The position numbers and the translations under genes were made by a program. Positions 27,170 through 35,140 of a stretch of 64,000 nt of DNA are shown here, one piece after another. Each line of letters starts with the position of its first letter. The first letter of the stretch is position 1. Origin of the DNA: Pseudoalteromonas piscicida (lineage in GTDB: Bacteria; Pseudomonadota; Gammaproteobacteria; Enterobacterales; Alteromonadaceae). The stretch lies in the NCBI RefSeq assembly GCF_002744175.1, contig NZ_NKHF01000089.1, positions 54,782 to 118,781 of the forward strand. Reading direction: 5' to 3'. Below the pieces are notes generated by a model. That model had not been told where the DNA came from and ran no database searches. It was given only the letters and a program-made list of their open reading frames with translations.

Positions 27170-27882
27170 CTTGGCACCTCAACGATAGCTGCTTTTTCAT
27201 CAGTGATATAACATTGTTTGAGTATAGAGCAGTAACAGGCTTGTGCTTTAAAGGCGGACTTATGCTCGTCAATTTTATCCCATAGCCCTCGGTTAAAGCT
27301 ACTTTTTGGCATCGTAAAAATATTGAAGCTATCGCCATCTGCGAGTAACACTTTTTGCGGTGCACTGGAAACATACCAACCAAACTTTTTGAGATAGTTG
27401 ATGCTCGACTCTTCGTCTTGTGCATCACTCAATGCGGCTTGGTAAGCGTTAAGATTACAGCATGCATCCATAAGCTCAGTGACGTCATCATAGTTTTCGC
27501 CATCAAACTCATATTTTATATAGTGAATAATGGCCGGTCCCGTGCCCGAATTTCGAATATCTACTCGGATTGTTGCTTGCGTAGAGTCTAAATCAAAGTT
27601 GCTATAGCTAAATTGTAACCATGGCCAGGTTTCGGTTTTTAGTTGCTTTTCAGCTGCGGATACTTGTTCTTGTGCCGCTTTTGCCTGCAAGTATGTGGCG
27701 TAAAATGAAGCGGCGGAAATAAACATCGCACAGAGTGCTAGAATTGTGTTCATTTTAGAGCGAGAGAGCTTAAACGTTCCTCTCGGCGCTCTTGATATGT
27801 GATGCTGTGACTTGATAGGCGCATTGCTCTGCGCTTCGGCCACAGCTTCATCCAGTAAGTTTTTATTATTGTTCTGGGTCAT
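27130..27882 (-). CDS. Membrane-anchored protein of unknown function next to the lysozyme
   Basis: The 250-residue protein has a cytoplasmic N-terminus of about 45 residues and one transmembrane helix (TILALCAMFISAASFYATY). A short Ala/Glu/Gln coiled coil (QAKAAQEQVSAAEKQLKTE) leads to a beta-rich domain (WPWLQFSYSNFD...RVDIRNSGTGPAIIHYIKYEFDGENYDD). The last part is similar in style to domains near the membrane in phage-defence and abortive-infection anchors, but I recognise no named family. Four Cys cluster around CC and CYC. The overlap with the lysozyme frame suggests a shared job at the envelope. Function unknown. Confidence 0.68.
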   Translation of the reverse strand: MTQNNNKNLLDEAVAEAQSNAPIKSQHHISRAPRGTFKLSRSKMNTILALCAMFISAASFYATYLQAKAAQEQVSAAEKQLKTETWPWLQFSYSNFDLDSTQATIRVDIRNSGTGPAIIHYIKYEFDGENYDDVTELMDACCNLNAYQAALSDAQDEESSINYLKKFGWYVSSAPQKVLLADGDSFNIFTMPKSSFNRGLWDKIDEHKSAFKAQACYCSILKQCYITDEKAAIVEVPSCSTTAKNSIKES

Positions 27883-27905
27883 TTTAATCTCATTGATATA
27901 ATGGC

Positions 27906-29192
27906 CTAGGGCGAAAGAAACACAAGTAATGTATCGCCAATCTTCAGCCTATCTGTTGATAACTGATTCCATTGTTTAAGCTTTGCGACGCTAACATTAA
28001 ACTGTTTTGCGATGCGCCATAAACTATCGCCGTGTTTAATCTTATAGTCCAGTTGTTTATCAGCCAAAATGGGTAAAATGAGCTTTTTCCCAGCACGGAT
28101 TCGATCACTTTTTAGTTGATTGAATGCTTTCAGCTCAGCAACGCTCAACGAATAGCGCTGTGCAATTGTACTGAGTGAATCACCTCGGCGAATGGTGTAA
28201 TGCTGCCAAGTATCTGCAGGCATTTTTGGTAAGTCAGCGAGCATCGCTTGCCATTCTGCTACTCTAGCCGTAGGCACCACGATATGAGCTGGGCCACCAA
28301 GTAATGCCGGAAACCTCGCATAGCCAGGATTTAAGGTTTCAACGTCTTTCCAGCCTTTTAGATCCGACAAAATAGCCTGCTGATCCAGTTTTATCACACG
28401 CATTGTTGAGCGATTTGGAATTTTTGGAAATGCCATGAGGTCGTGCTTTAGCAATTGGGCTGCGGCAAGTAGCTTAGGCACATAATGACTCGTTTGGCGT
28501 GGCAACTTGAGGTGGAAAAAGTCGGTTGGCTTTCCCGCTTTTTTATTGCGTTCGATAGCTGCTAATACCCTACCTTCTCCTGTATTGTAAGCGGCAATTG
28601 CATGATACCAATTGCCATCAAAGCGTTGATGGAGGTATTGCAAAAAGTCTAGCGCGACTCGCGTTGAGTCAACAATATCTTGACGACCATCGTACCAAGC
28701 ATTGATTTTGGCACCAAAATGCTTAGCAATTAATGGCGTTAGCTGCCATAAACCAGAAGCATGTTTGTGAGAGTAAGCTTGTGTATCAAAGTCACTCTCA
28801 ATGAGCGGCATTAGGGCAAGCTCAATGGGCATCTCTCGCTTTTCAACTTCTTCGACTAGGTAGTAAAGCAATGGAGCGGCACGTTCGCTGATCGTATCCA
28901 TGTAATTTGGATGTTTTAAATACCAGTCTATTCTTTGTTTTACTCGTTTGTCATCTGAATCCGAAAAACTGAGTTGTCCTTTGATCCTTAGCCATAAATT
29001 GTCGGTAGCAAGCGGATCAAAGGGGGGCTTTAGGTCAGCGGTTGATGTTTTTTCAACAGTGTATGGCTGTGGTTGCTGCGCTGCTTGTTCAGAGTTGGTA
29101 GGTGCTGGCTGTGAATTGTTGGGTTGCTGTATTTGACTACAGCCGTTTAACAGCAAAATACCAAAGAGTAGTGGAGTAATGAGGTTTTTCAT
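27906..29192 (-). CDS. mltD: MltD-like membrane-bound lytic murein transglycosylase
   Basis: The 428-residue lipoprotein has a lipobox (ILLLNGCS) and an SLT domain (about 105-260) with the catalytic Glu in LMPLIESDFD, followed by ASGLWQLTPLIAKHFG and AIAAYNTGEGRV. Two LysM repeats follow near the C-terminus (HYTIRRGDSLSTIAQRYSLSVAELKAFN and YKIKHGDSLWRIAKQFNVSVAKLKQWN). It cleaves glycan strands, forming 1,6-anhydro ends, at the outer membrane. It is about 24 bases upstream of the unknown gene and the GH24 lysozyme, so three wall-related genes are read together. E. coli MltD has the same order of domains. Confidence 0.92.
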   Translation of the reverse strand: MKNLITPLLFGILLLNGCSQIQQPNNSQPAPTNSEQAAQQPQPYTVEKTSTADLKPPFDPLATDNLWLRIKGQLSFSDSDDKRVKQRIDWYLKHPNYMDTISERAAPLLYYLVEEVEKREMPIELALMPLIESDFDTQAYSHKHASGLWQLTPLIAKHFGAKINAWYDGRQDIVDSTRVALDFLQYLHQRFDGNWYHAIAAYNTGEGRVLAAIERNKKAGKPTDFFHLKLPRQTSHYVPKLLAAAQLLKHDLMAFPKIPNRSTMRVIKLDQQAILSDLKGWKDVETLNPGYARFPALLGGPAHIVVPTARVAEWQAMLADLPKMPADTWQHYTIRRGDSLSTIAQRYSLSVAELKAFNQLKSDRIRAGKKLILPILADKQLDYKIKHGDSLWRIAKQFNVSVAKLKQWNQLSTDRLKIGDTLLVFLSP

Positions 29193-29423
29193 AAAGCCTT
29201 TTTTATTATCCTTTTATTATGTAGTCCATGGCGCGGGGCTGAACCACATAAGATTGTATATAAGTTCGGTGCAAATGCAAAAATCAGCACGATACCTGTT
29301 GTGGCTGGCTAGTGTAAGGTGATGAAATGGATACAAAATGAACTTCCGCGTTACAGCATTTAGCATTGATTAATAAAGTTCACGCAATAACATACGATTG
29401 CTTGGTGGCCTTGTATTGCTTAA
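29193..29423. other. Gap upstream of mltD
   Basis: No gene or clear regulatory box was seen here. It must hold the mltD promoter. The neighbouring 29424-29535 stretch is a repeat. Confidence 0.4.
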
Positions 29424-29535
29424 TTAACCTAAACTCGGAATAAGAAGATTGGTTAATCTGGCCTATTGCAAGCAAATTTAACCTAGTAGTAAGAGGTAAC
29501 AACCGCTAGAGAACAAGTCGTTACCCCGAGTTCAT
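29424..29535. repeat. Dispersed palindromic repeat, long form with extra left arm
   Basis: TTAACCTAAACTCGGAATAA opens the unit; GCCTATTGCAAGCAAATTTA and CTAGAGAACAAGTCG match the copy at 13628-13720. The unit ends TACCCCGAGTTCA. It lies three bases beyond the LytTR gene stop and is read as its 3' untranslated region. Confidence 0.78.
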
Positions 29536-29537
29536 AT

Positions 29538-30401
29538 TTATTCAAGACGGAGTTGGTCCTTAAATTGTGCTTTATAGGTTCGTGAAAGCGTTAATACTTT
29601 TCCACTTTGCAATGCTATCTCACTGTCACCACTGGCAAGCGGGGTAATACTCACGACCTTAGAAACATTGATAGCAAAAGAGCGATGAATGCGCACGAAG
29701 CCAGCGGGGTCTAAGCGCTGACATAGCGAGGCAAGCGTAGAGCGCAGCGGATAAATGCGGCCATTTACGTGTAGATTGACGTAATTTCCAGACGACTGCA
29801 ACCACTCAACCTCTTCAACTTTAACGATAAACTCTTTGCCAAGCTTACGTACCAATAAATGATGAATAGGTTTGGAGGGCGTTTCATCGTCATCGCTTTC
29901 TTGCTTTATTGGTGACGCCTCGCCAAGCATATGGGAAACACTAAATTGATAGCCTTTTATGAGTGCAATAAAGAACACTAAACTCCAAGCATCTTTCTGA
30001 TATTCATAGATAAGTTCGAACCAAGAAAGGTGGAAGTTGTACTCTCGTTGCAAACTAAAATAAATCGTTTCACGTAATAACACCATGATGCCAACATGGC
30101 TAAAACAAAATATCAGTGAGGCAATAAAAAAATGCACAGCGACCTTAAAAGGCTTATGCCAAAGCCAAGGAAAAGCGCTTAAGTACCAAGATATTGCAGG
30201 AATTAAGGCCAAACTGGCCGCGGCACTGGTGTATTCCCACACGAAAGGTTCCCACAGCGCAAAATCGAGCTGCGCATCTCGTTTGGCATCCATGATCAGT
30301 GTAATGGCATTTAAGGTGTTATTAATCGCCAGAAAGAGGGCGAGTAATATCATAGCCATCAACGAGTGGTATTGCTGAATAAAGGTGCGTGAAAACATCA
30401 T
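29538..30401 (-). CDS. Membrane-bound LytTR transcriptional regulator
   Basis: The 287-residue protein has four hydrophobic segments in its first 160 residues (MAMILLALFLAINNTL, AAASLALIPAISWYLSAF, FKVAVHFFIASLIFCFSHVGIMVLL, AWSLVFFIALIKGYQF). An acidic linker leads to a C-terminal LytTR DNA-binding domain (about 185-285: FIVKVEEVEWLQSSGNYVNLHVNGRIYPLRSTL...FVRIHRSFAINVSKV). The fused layout replaces the usual receiver domain with a membrane sensor. No partner kinase is next to it. A MITE-like element lies right upstream (30427-30738) and may carry or disrupt its promoter. Confidence 0.85.
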   Translation of the reverse strand: MMFSRTFIQQYHSLMAMILLALFLAINNTLNAITLIMDAKRDAQLDFALWEPFVWEYTSAAASLALIPAISWYLSAFPWLWHKPFKVAVHFFIASLIFCFSHVGIMVLLRETIYFSLQREYNFHLSWFELIYEYQKDAWSLVFFIALIKGYQFSVSHMLGEASPIKQESDDDETPSKPIHHLLVRKLGKEFIVKVEEVEWLQSSGNYVNLHVNGRIYPLRSTLASLCQRLDPAGFVRIHRSFAINVSKVVSITPLASGDSEIALQSGKVLTLSRTYKAQFKDQLRLE

Positions 30402-30426
30402 GTTTTAAGCTTTTCTTCTACTTAAG

Positions 30427-30738
30427 GGGCCTGTTGATCTTTCAAGTTTGTTTTTGCGGCAGTTTGATTACCATGTATACAAGGCGGAACCTGCCTAGCA
30501 TAGATATTCTATGTGAGTATGGCGATAAATGCTTTACCGCAGCGCACAGTCACCTTACCCATTTTCTTGTGGGGCGACACATTAAAGATGCCAATCGAGT
30601 GCTGCCCTTCGGGTTGACTCAAGCCCGCTTTATGCATTGTTGCACACCTTTTGCTTAGATTACTAGGCGGAAAAGTGAGCGCTGCGACCAAAACACGCTC
30701 ACTGGGAGCAAAATAAAACAGCGAAGATCAACAGGCCC
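30427..30738. mobile_element. MITE-like element with 15-bp terminal inverted repeats
   Basis: GGGCCTGTTGATCTT at 30427-30441 is exactly inverted at 30724-30738. The 312-bp interior has no credible gene; a 90-codon frame over it has no family features. Internal CGCAGCGC / GCGCTGCG arms near 30540 and 30690 allow a long hairpin. I saw no convincing target duplication. It is most likely a non-autonomous element moved by a transposase encoded elsewhere. It fills most of the gap between the LytTR and acyltransferase genes. Confidence 0.72.
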
Positions 30739-30884
30739 TAGCAAGAGGGTAAACTGCGGCCACTAGGTTTATCCCACTATTCCACGGTTTATCCCTCGTC
30801 ATTGTTATCTAAGCAAATTATGGTTTCTTTGTGCGCTGTACTGGCGAAGCTTAAAGATACGTTTACTGTTGAAAAGAAATTAAA

Positions 30885-32084
30885 ATGGAGCATGTAAATC
30901 GGCGAGTAGAGCTGGACTGGCTGCGTGTTATTGCGTTTGCAGTACTCATTTTTTATCACACCGCTATGTTGTATGTGCCTAACTGGGAGTTTCACTATAA
31001 GAGCGCCTATACCTCGGTTTGGCTAGAATATTTGATGCTGTTGCTATCACCGTGGCGCATGTTGCTTATCTGGTTTATTTCGGGCGTTGCGCTTAGGTAT
31101 ATTTTCGACAAACAAGGAGCATTAACCGCAATGCTCTTCCGTACACCTTTGCTATTACTGCCATTATTATTTGGTATCTGGGTTGTCGTACCCGTGCAAC
31201 TTTATGCTGAAATGCAGCAAGATGCCGGACTAACGCTTGGATATATCGACTTTTATAAACAATTTATTGATCTTAACAGCCCCCTATTTAATCAGTATCA
31301 AAGTGGTATATGGCCTCATGTTGACGTTAATCACCTTTGGTATTTGCGAGAGTTATGGTGCTTTACTCTGCTTCTTGCAGTGTTGCATATGGTTCTTACC
31401 TCTAAGCTTCAAGTAATGCTCCAGCGTTTGATGGCCCTAAGAGGGGCAACTTACACCTTGAGTGTGCTGGCTGTTGCAAGTTTACTCTGGGCCCAGTTAG
31501 CGTTAGCGGGAGATAACCAAAGAGAATTTCAAGGATTTGTGTTTTTGCTCGCTGGTTACCTGCTTGCCAAACAGCAACGGTTTTGGGCTTGGCTTGCTCG
31601 GCAAGGTAAAGTGTTGATATGGGTTTGTATCTTCAATGCGTTGATTATATTGCTTTTATATCATTTCTACTGGTTGCAAGGTTCGCTTACGCCTTTCATT
31701 GTTTGGGGTGGTGGCGTTATTTTGGTGTTGCAGCGCGTGTGTGCCGTTTTATTGGTGCTTACATTAGCTGCGCGCTACTTTACTCGCCCTCATCCGTTGC
31801 TGGCGAGGCTCAACAAAGCGGTATTTCCCATTTATCTTTGTCACCAAAGCGTGATTATTGCTTTAGCGTTTTGGCTTAGCCGTTATCAACTCGGTGGTGT
31901 GTTTGAGAGCCTGTTGGTGCTTACTGGCACCGGTTTCTTCTCTTTATTTTTATATTGGGCAACACCAAAACTAGGCTCGATGGGGCTGATAATGGGGTAT
32001 CGCAACCACGCACTGAGCTCAAATAAAAGGCTATGGCTATTTGGATGTGTGTTGTTGCTCCCACTAATATTGCGGATTGTCTAA
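30885..32084 (+). CDS. Acyltransferase family 3 membrane protein
   Basis: The 399-residue protein has about ten membrane helices and the acyltransferase-3 signature ELDWLRVIAFAVLIFYHTAMLY, with the conserved His of the catalytic site. PLLARLNKAVFPIYLCHQSVI near residue 320 is also typical. The family transfers acyl or succinyl groups to sugars in the periplasm (OafA, OpgC). Resemblance to OpgC/MdoC-like proteins is suggested by the DWLR start and length. The start at 30885 is preceded by GAAAAGAAA. It stands alone; the substrate is unknown. Confidence 0.83.
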   Translation: MEHVNRRVELDWLRVIAFAVLIFYHTAMLYVPNWEFHYKSAYTSVWLEYLMLLLSPWRMLLIWFISGVALRYIFDKQGALTAMLFRTPLLLLPLLFGIWVVVPVQLYAEMQQDAGLTLGYIDFYKQFIDLNSPLFNQYQSGIWPHVDVNHLWYLRELWCFTLLLAVLHMVLTSKLQVMLQRLMALRGATYTLSVLAVASLLWAQLALAGDNQREFQGFVFLLAGYLLAKQQRFWAWLARQGKVLIWVCIFNALIILLLYHFYWLQGSLTPFIVWGGGVILVLQRVCAVLLVLTLAARYFTRPHPLLARLNKAVFPIYLCHQSVIIALAFWLSRYQLGGVFESLLVLTGTGFFSLFLYWATPKLGSMGLIMGYRNHALSSNKRLWLFGCVLLLPLILRIV

Positions 32085-32109
32085 GCTCGATGACAAACTC
32101 TCATAAAGT

Positions 32110-32131
32110 TCCCTGAACTTGGGATAAGAAG
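32110..32131. repeat. Half copy of the dispersed palindromic repeat
   Basis: TCCCTGAACTTGGGATAA matches one arm of the repeat family (canonical CCTGAACTCGGGATAAC). It lies in the 51-base gap between the convergent acyltransferase and histidine kinase genes, a typical site for this family. Confidence 0.55.
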
Positions 32132-32135
32132 TTAA

Positions 32136-33461
32136 TTAACCAAACACACATCTAAAGCAGGCGCCTTGCTCGCGCTTAAGATAAATTAAGTCACCGCCAT
32201 GATTAATCATGATTTGTCTCGAAAGGCTTAAACCGATCCCAGAACCTTGTTGTTTAGTGGTAAAAAACGGCACAAAAATCATGTCGACGACATGCTCTGC
32301 GATGCCGGGGCCATTATCGCTTATCTCTATAAAATGTTGGCCGGCGTTATTTGCTCCGGTTTTTAACACCACTTGGCGAGTACCTTGTTCGTCCAAGTCG
32401 TTGCATTGCTGCACTGCTTCAATGGCATTTTTGGTTAAGTTTATCAGCACTTGCTCAATCTGAGCCGCATCTAACATCACCAGTTGTGAGTGATTGATAT
32501 CTAGCTGCAAGTCTATGTTAGCCTGATCGCAGTTTTGTTGATGCAATTGATAAATACCTTCAACAAGCGGCGCAAGCTGAGTTGGTTGCAGCGCCGGGCT
32601 GGGTAAATTACTGACGGTTCTAAAGCGCGCAATAAAAGCACCTAAATACTCAGTGCGTTTGGCCAGCGTTTGTAACGCTAAGGCGAGGTCTTGTTTATCT
32701 TCTTCATCGTTAAAACTTAATGTTTCGGGCAGTAACCCCTCACAGGTTTGCGCAATAGACGACAGCGGGGTGATTGAGTTAGCCACTTCGTGTGTAAGAA
32801 CCTTGGTGAGGCGTTTATAGGCCTGCTGTTCTTTGTTCTGTAAGGCATCGCGAATGGACTGTAAGGTGACTATTTTACGAATTTGACCTTGGATCTGTGC
32901 CGATGTGATTTGTATAGACAAGTTATCTTGCTGCTCGCCATATTGCCAATTTGCAATTGTTCTCAAGCTGTTATCGCATTCTTTAACCAATGGTGCGATA
33001 TCTTCTAAATCTTCGCTGTGATTAATGGTTTTTCCGAGTAGCCGGGTGACTGCTGGGTTTGATTCAATGATATTGCCATCGCTGTCGAATACCAAAACGG
33101 CCAAGTCGATATGCACTAGCAAGGTTTGTAAAAAGTGAGCCTGCTGCTCGGCTGTTAATCGAGCGCTTTGGATCCGAGTTTTGATTTCTTCTAAGTGCTG
33201 CCGCATGGGGTGATATTGGCTCAACCCCAAGGAACTGTCACCATTGGCTAGAGACTTAAGCACAAAACCCATATGCTTATTTTGTTTGTTAAACTGAAAA
33301 TATAAAGCTGAAATACACGCAATGGCGATTAGGGTGATAAGCAGCCAAGTGGCTGAAAATCCATCTTGTATATACAAATATAGCGACAGTCCGTTGAAAG
33401 TCATTAGCGCAATGATAGTAAAGAAAAAAACGACGCTAGGGTGGTGAGCAAGGCGAGTCAT
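32136..33461 (-). CDS. Sensor histidine kinase, NtrB-like, of a sigma-54 system
   Basis: The 441-residue protein has two N-terminal membrane helices (VVFFFTIIALMTFNGLSLYLYI and TWLLITLIAIACISALYF) with almost no periplasmic loop. A PAS domain follows (about 105-190: HIDLAVLVFDSDGNIIESNPAVTRLLG), then a HisKA helix with the phospho-accepting His in LTHEVANSITPLSSI. The ATPase domain has N (NLTKNAIEAV), G1 (ISDNGPGIAE), F (FVPFFTTKQQ) and G2 (GSGIGLSLSRQI) boxes. It should phosphorylate the regulator encoded 10 bases upstream in the same operon. The lack of a periplasmic sensor domain suggests it senses membrane or cytoplasmic signals, perhaps the state of the neighbouring ABC exporter. Confidence 0.92.
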   Translation of the reverse strand: MTRLAHHPSVVFFFTIIALMTFNGLSLYLYIQDGFSATWLLITLIAIACISALYFQFNKQNKHMGFVLKSLANGDSSLGLSQYHPMRQHLEEIKTRIQSARLTAEQQAHFLQTLLVHIDLAVLVFDSDGNIIESNPAVTRLLGKTINHSEDLEDIAPLVKECDNSLRTIANWQYGEQQDNLSIQITSAQIQGQIRKIVTLQSIRDALQNKEQQAYKRLTKVLTHEVANSITPLSSIAQTCEGLLPETLSFNDEEDKQDLALALQTLAKRTEYLGAFIARFRTVSNLPSPALQPTQLAPLVEGIYQLHQQNCDQANIDLQLDINHSQLVMLDAAQIEQVLINLTKNAIEAVQQCNDLDEQGTRQVVLKTGANNAGQHFIEISDNGPGIAEHVVDMIFVPFFTTKQQGSGIGLSLSRQIMINHGGDLIYLKREQGACFRCVFG

Positions 33462-33471
33462 TTTCTATATC

Positions 33472-34890
33472 CTACAAATCGTATTTTTCTAAGCGACGAT
33501 ACATTGCCCCTCGGGTTAATCCGAGTGCTTTGGCCGCATTTGAGACATTGCCTTGGTAATGCTTGAGCGCCGCACGCACCGTACGTTGTTCTATCTCTTC
33601 AAGGTTGAAGGTGTCTCCAAATGTGAGTGTATTTGTGTGTGCGGTATCTTCCTCTTTCATACTTACTTGCGTAGTTGTGTGACTAGTACCAATTACGGTG
33701 CTGATATCTAAAAGTTCGCTTTCACTTAAGATCACCGCGCGTTCGATTGCATGGGCAAGCTCCCTAACATTACCCGGCCACGGATAAGCTTGCAGCCTTT
33801 GCATGTCACTGCTTTGCACTTCAAGCTGTCGTTTATATTTGTGACAAAAGTGTTCTAGGTAATAGTTTACAAGGAGTGGAATATCATCGGCACGTTCACG
33901 CAGTGGCGGAAGTCGGATCTCTATTGTGTTGATCCGATAGAGTAAATCTTGTCTAAACCGCCCTTCATCAACCGCTTGTTGTAAGTTGTCGTTGGTGGCA
34001 CAGATAAGTCGTATGTCTACCGAAATGGGTTTGTTGCCGCCTACAGGGGTGATTTGTCGATTCTGTAGGGCTGCAAGCAGCGTGGTTTGTTGGGCCATGG
34101 GTAGGTTACCCAATTCATCTAAAAATAAGCTTCCTTCATGGGCTAATTCAAAGCGACCGACCTTATCGCTTTTTGCGTCGGTAAATGCGCCTTTTTTATG
34201 ACCAAATAGCTCGCTTTCAAACAAGCTTTCTGAGATTGCCCCCATATCTAAGCTAATAAATGTATTGTCGCGACGCATACTTGCTTGGTGAATGGCGTGG
34301 GCCGCCAGTTCTTTACCTGTACCACTTTCGCCAGTGATCAAAATATTGGCATCGGTGAGCGCTGCGCGTGCTATGGTACTAAAAACCTTTTGCATCGCAG
34401 GACTTTGACCTAAAAAGGCAAATTGCTGACTGCCGCTGGACTGGTTGAGGGCTTGGTTTAAGCCTTGTGTTTGACGAGTAAGCTTGCCCACTTGCTGCTT
34501 GTCTTTTGCGTGTGCAAATGCGGCGGCAACCGCTCCTAATAGTTGGTCGTTTTGCCATGGTTTAGCAATAAAGTCCGCGGCGCCGGCTTTGATGGCATCG
34601 ACAGCGAGTTGAATATCGCCATAGGCGGTCATTAATAACACCACAATGCTTGAGTCTTGTTCGACGATTTTCTTTAACCAATAAAACCCTTCTTTGCCGC
34701 TGATGGCGTCTTGGCTAAAGTTCATATCGAGCAAGATCACGTCTATTTGCTGCGATGCAATCTGTGCTTCTATATCGAAGGGGTTATCTGTAGTGATGAT
34801 GGTTTGGTAATGTTTTTTTAGCAAAAGTTTTGCTGCAATTAATATATCGCTGTTGTCGTCGACTATTAATATAGTGCCTTCCTGCTTCAT
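33472..34890 (-). CDS. Sigma-54-dependent NtrC-type response regulator
   Basis: The 472-residue protein has a receiver domain (about 5-120, phospho-accepting Asp in DVILLDMNFS), an AAA+ domain (about 160-390) with Walker A GESGTGKE, Walker B GSLFLDELGNL and arginine-finger region. A C-terminal Fis-type helix-turn-helix follows (VRAALKHYQGNVSNAAKALGLTRGAMYRRLEKY). The sigma-54 contact loop reads GAFTDA instead of the common GAFTGA, a substitution shared by some members of the family. It should bind the two GTGTTC/GGACAC dyads upstream of the divergent export operon and activate its -24/-12 promoter. Confidence 0.93.
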   Translation of the reverse strand: MKQEGTILIVDDNSDILIAAKLLLKKHYQTIITTDNPFDIEAQIASQQIDVILLDMNFSQDAISGKEGFYWLKKIVEQDSSIVVLLMTAYGDIQLAVDAIKAGAADFIAKPWQNDQLLGAVAAAFAHAKDKQQVGKLTRQTQGLNQALNQSSGSQQFAFLGQSPAMQKVFSTIARAALTDANILITGESGTGKELAAHAIHQASMRRDNTFISLDMGAISESLFESELFGHKKGAFTDAKSDKVGRFELAHEGSLFLDELGNLPMAQQTTLLAALQNRQITPVGGNKPISVDIRLICATNDNLQQAVDEGRFRQDLLYRINTIEIRLPPLRERADDIPLLVNYYLEHFCHKYKRQLEVQSSDMQRLQAYPWPGNVRELAHAIERAVILSESELLDISTVIGTSHTTTQVSMKEEDTAHTNTLTFGDTFNLEEIEQRTVRAALKHYQGNVSNAAKALGLTRGAMYRRLEKYDL

Positions 34891-34951
34891 ATCCTGATCG
34901 CTTTATTTTTCTTTTAGCGTACCGCAATCGTTTACACCTCGTCTACGAAAA

Positions 34952-35003
34952 GTGTTCATTTATGGACACCTTGCTATTTTTGATGTGTTCTATTTCCGGA
35001 CAC
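34952..35003. promoter_or_regulatory. Paired dyads, likely enhancer for the NtrC-type regulator
   Basis: GTGTTC-N6-GGACAC at 34952-34969 and GTGTTC-N7-GGACAC at 34985-35003 are two similar inverted repeats with centres about 33 bp apart, close to three helical turns. They lie about 65-115 bases upstream of the sigma-54 promoter and between the divergent regulator and exporter genes. This is the expected geometry of an upstream activating site. Confidence 0.75.
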
Positions 35004-35066
35004 CAATAGATCCTCAACAACAACAAAATAAACATAAGATTTTGTTTTTAATTGAAAAAATAACTT

Positions 35067-35082
35067 TGGCATAGGCCTTGAT
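35067..35082 (+). promoter_or_regulatory. Sigma-54 promoter (-24/-12) of the export operon
   Basis: TGGCATAGGCCTTGAT fits the consensus TGGCAC-N5-TTGCA with correct GG-to-TTG spacing. It lies about 60 bases before the adaptor start at 35141. A sigma-54 activator gene is divergently encoded next to it, which supports the call. Confidence 0.75.
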
Positions 35083-35140
35083 TATAGTTACCCATATTCG
35101 CTAACAACGATTAAACAGACAGAGCACAAGAGGCGTGATT

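Noticed and set aside
30389..30658. 89-codon frame upstream of the acyltransferase
   Set aside because: It falls almost entirely inside the 312-bp MITE-like element and has no protein features.
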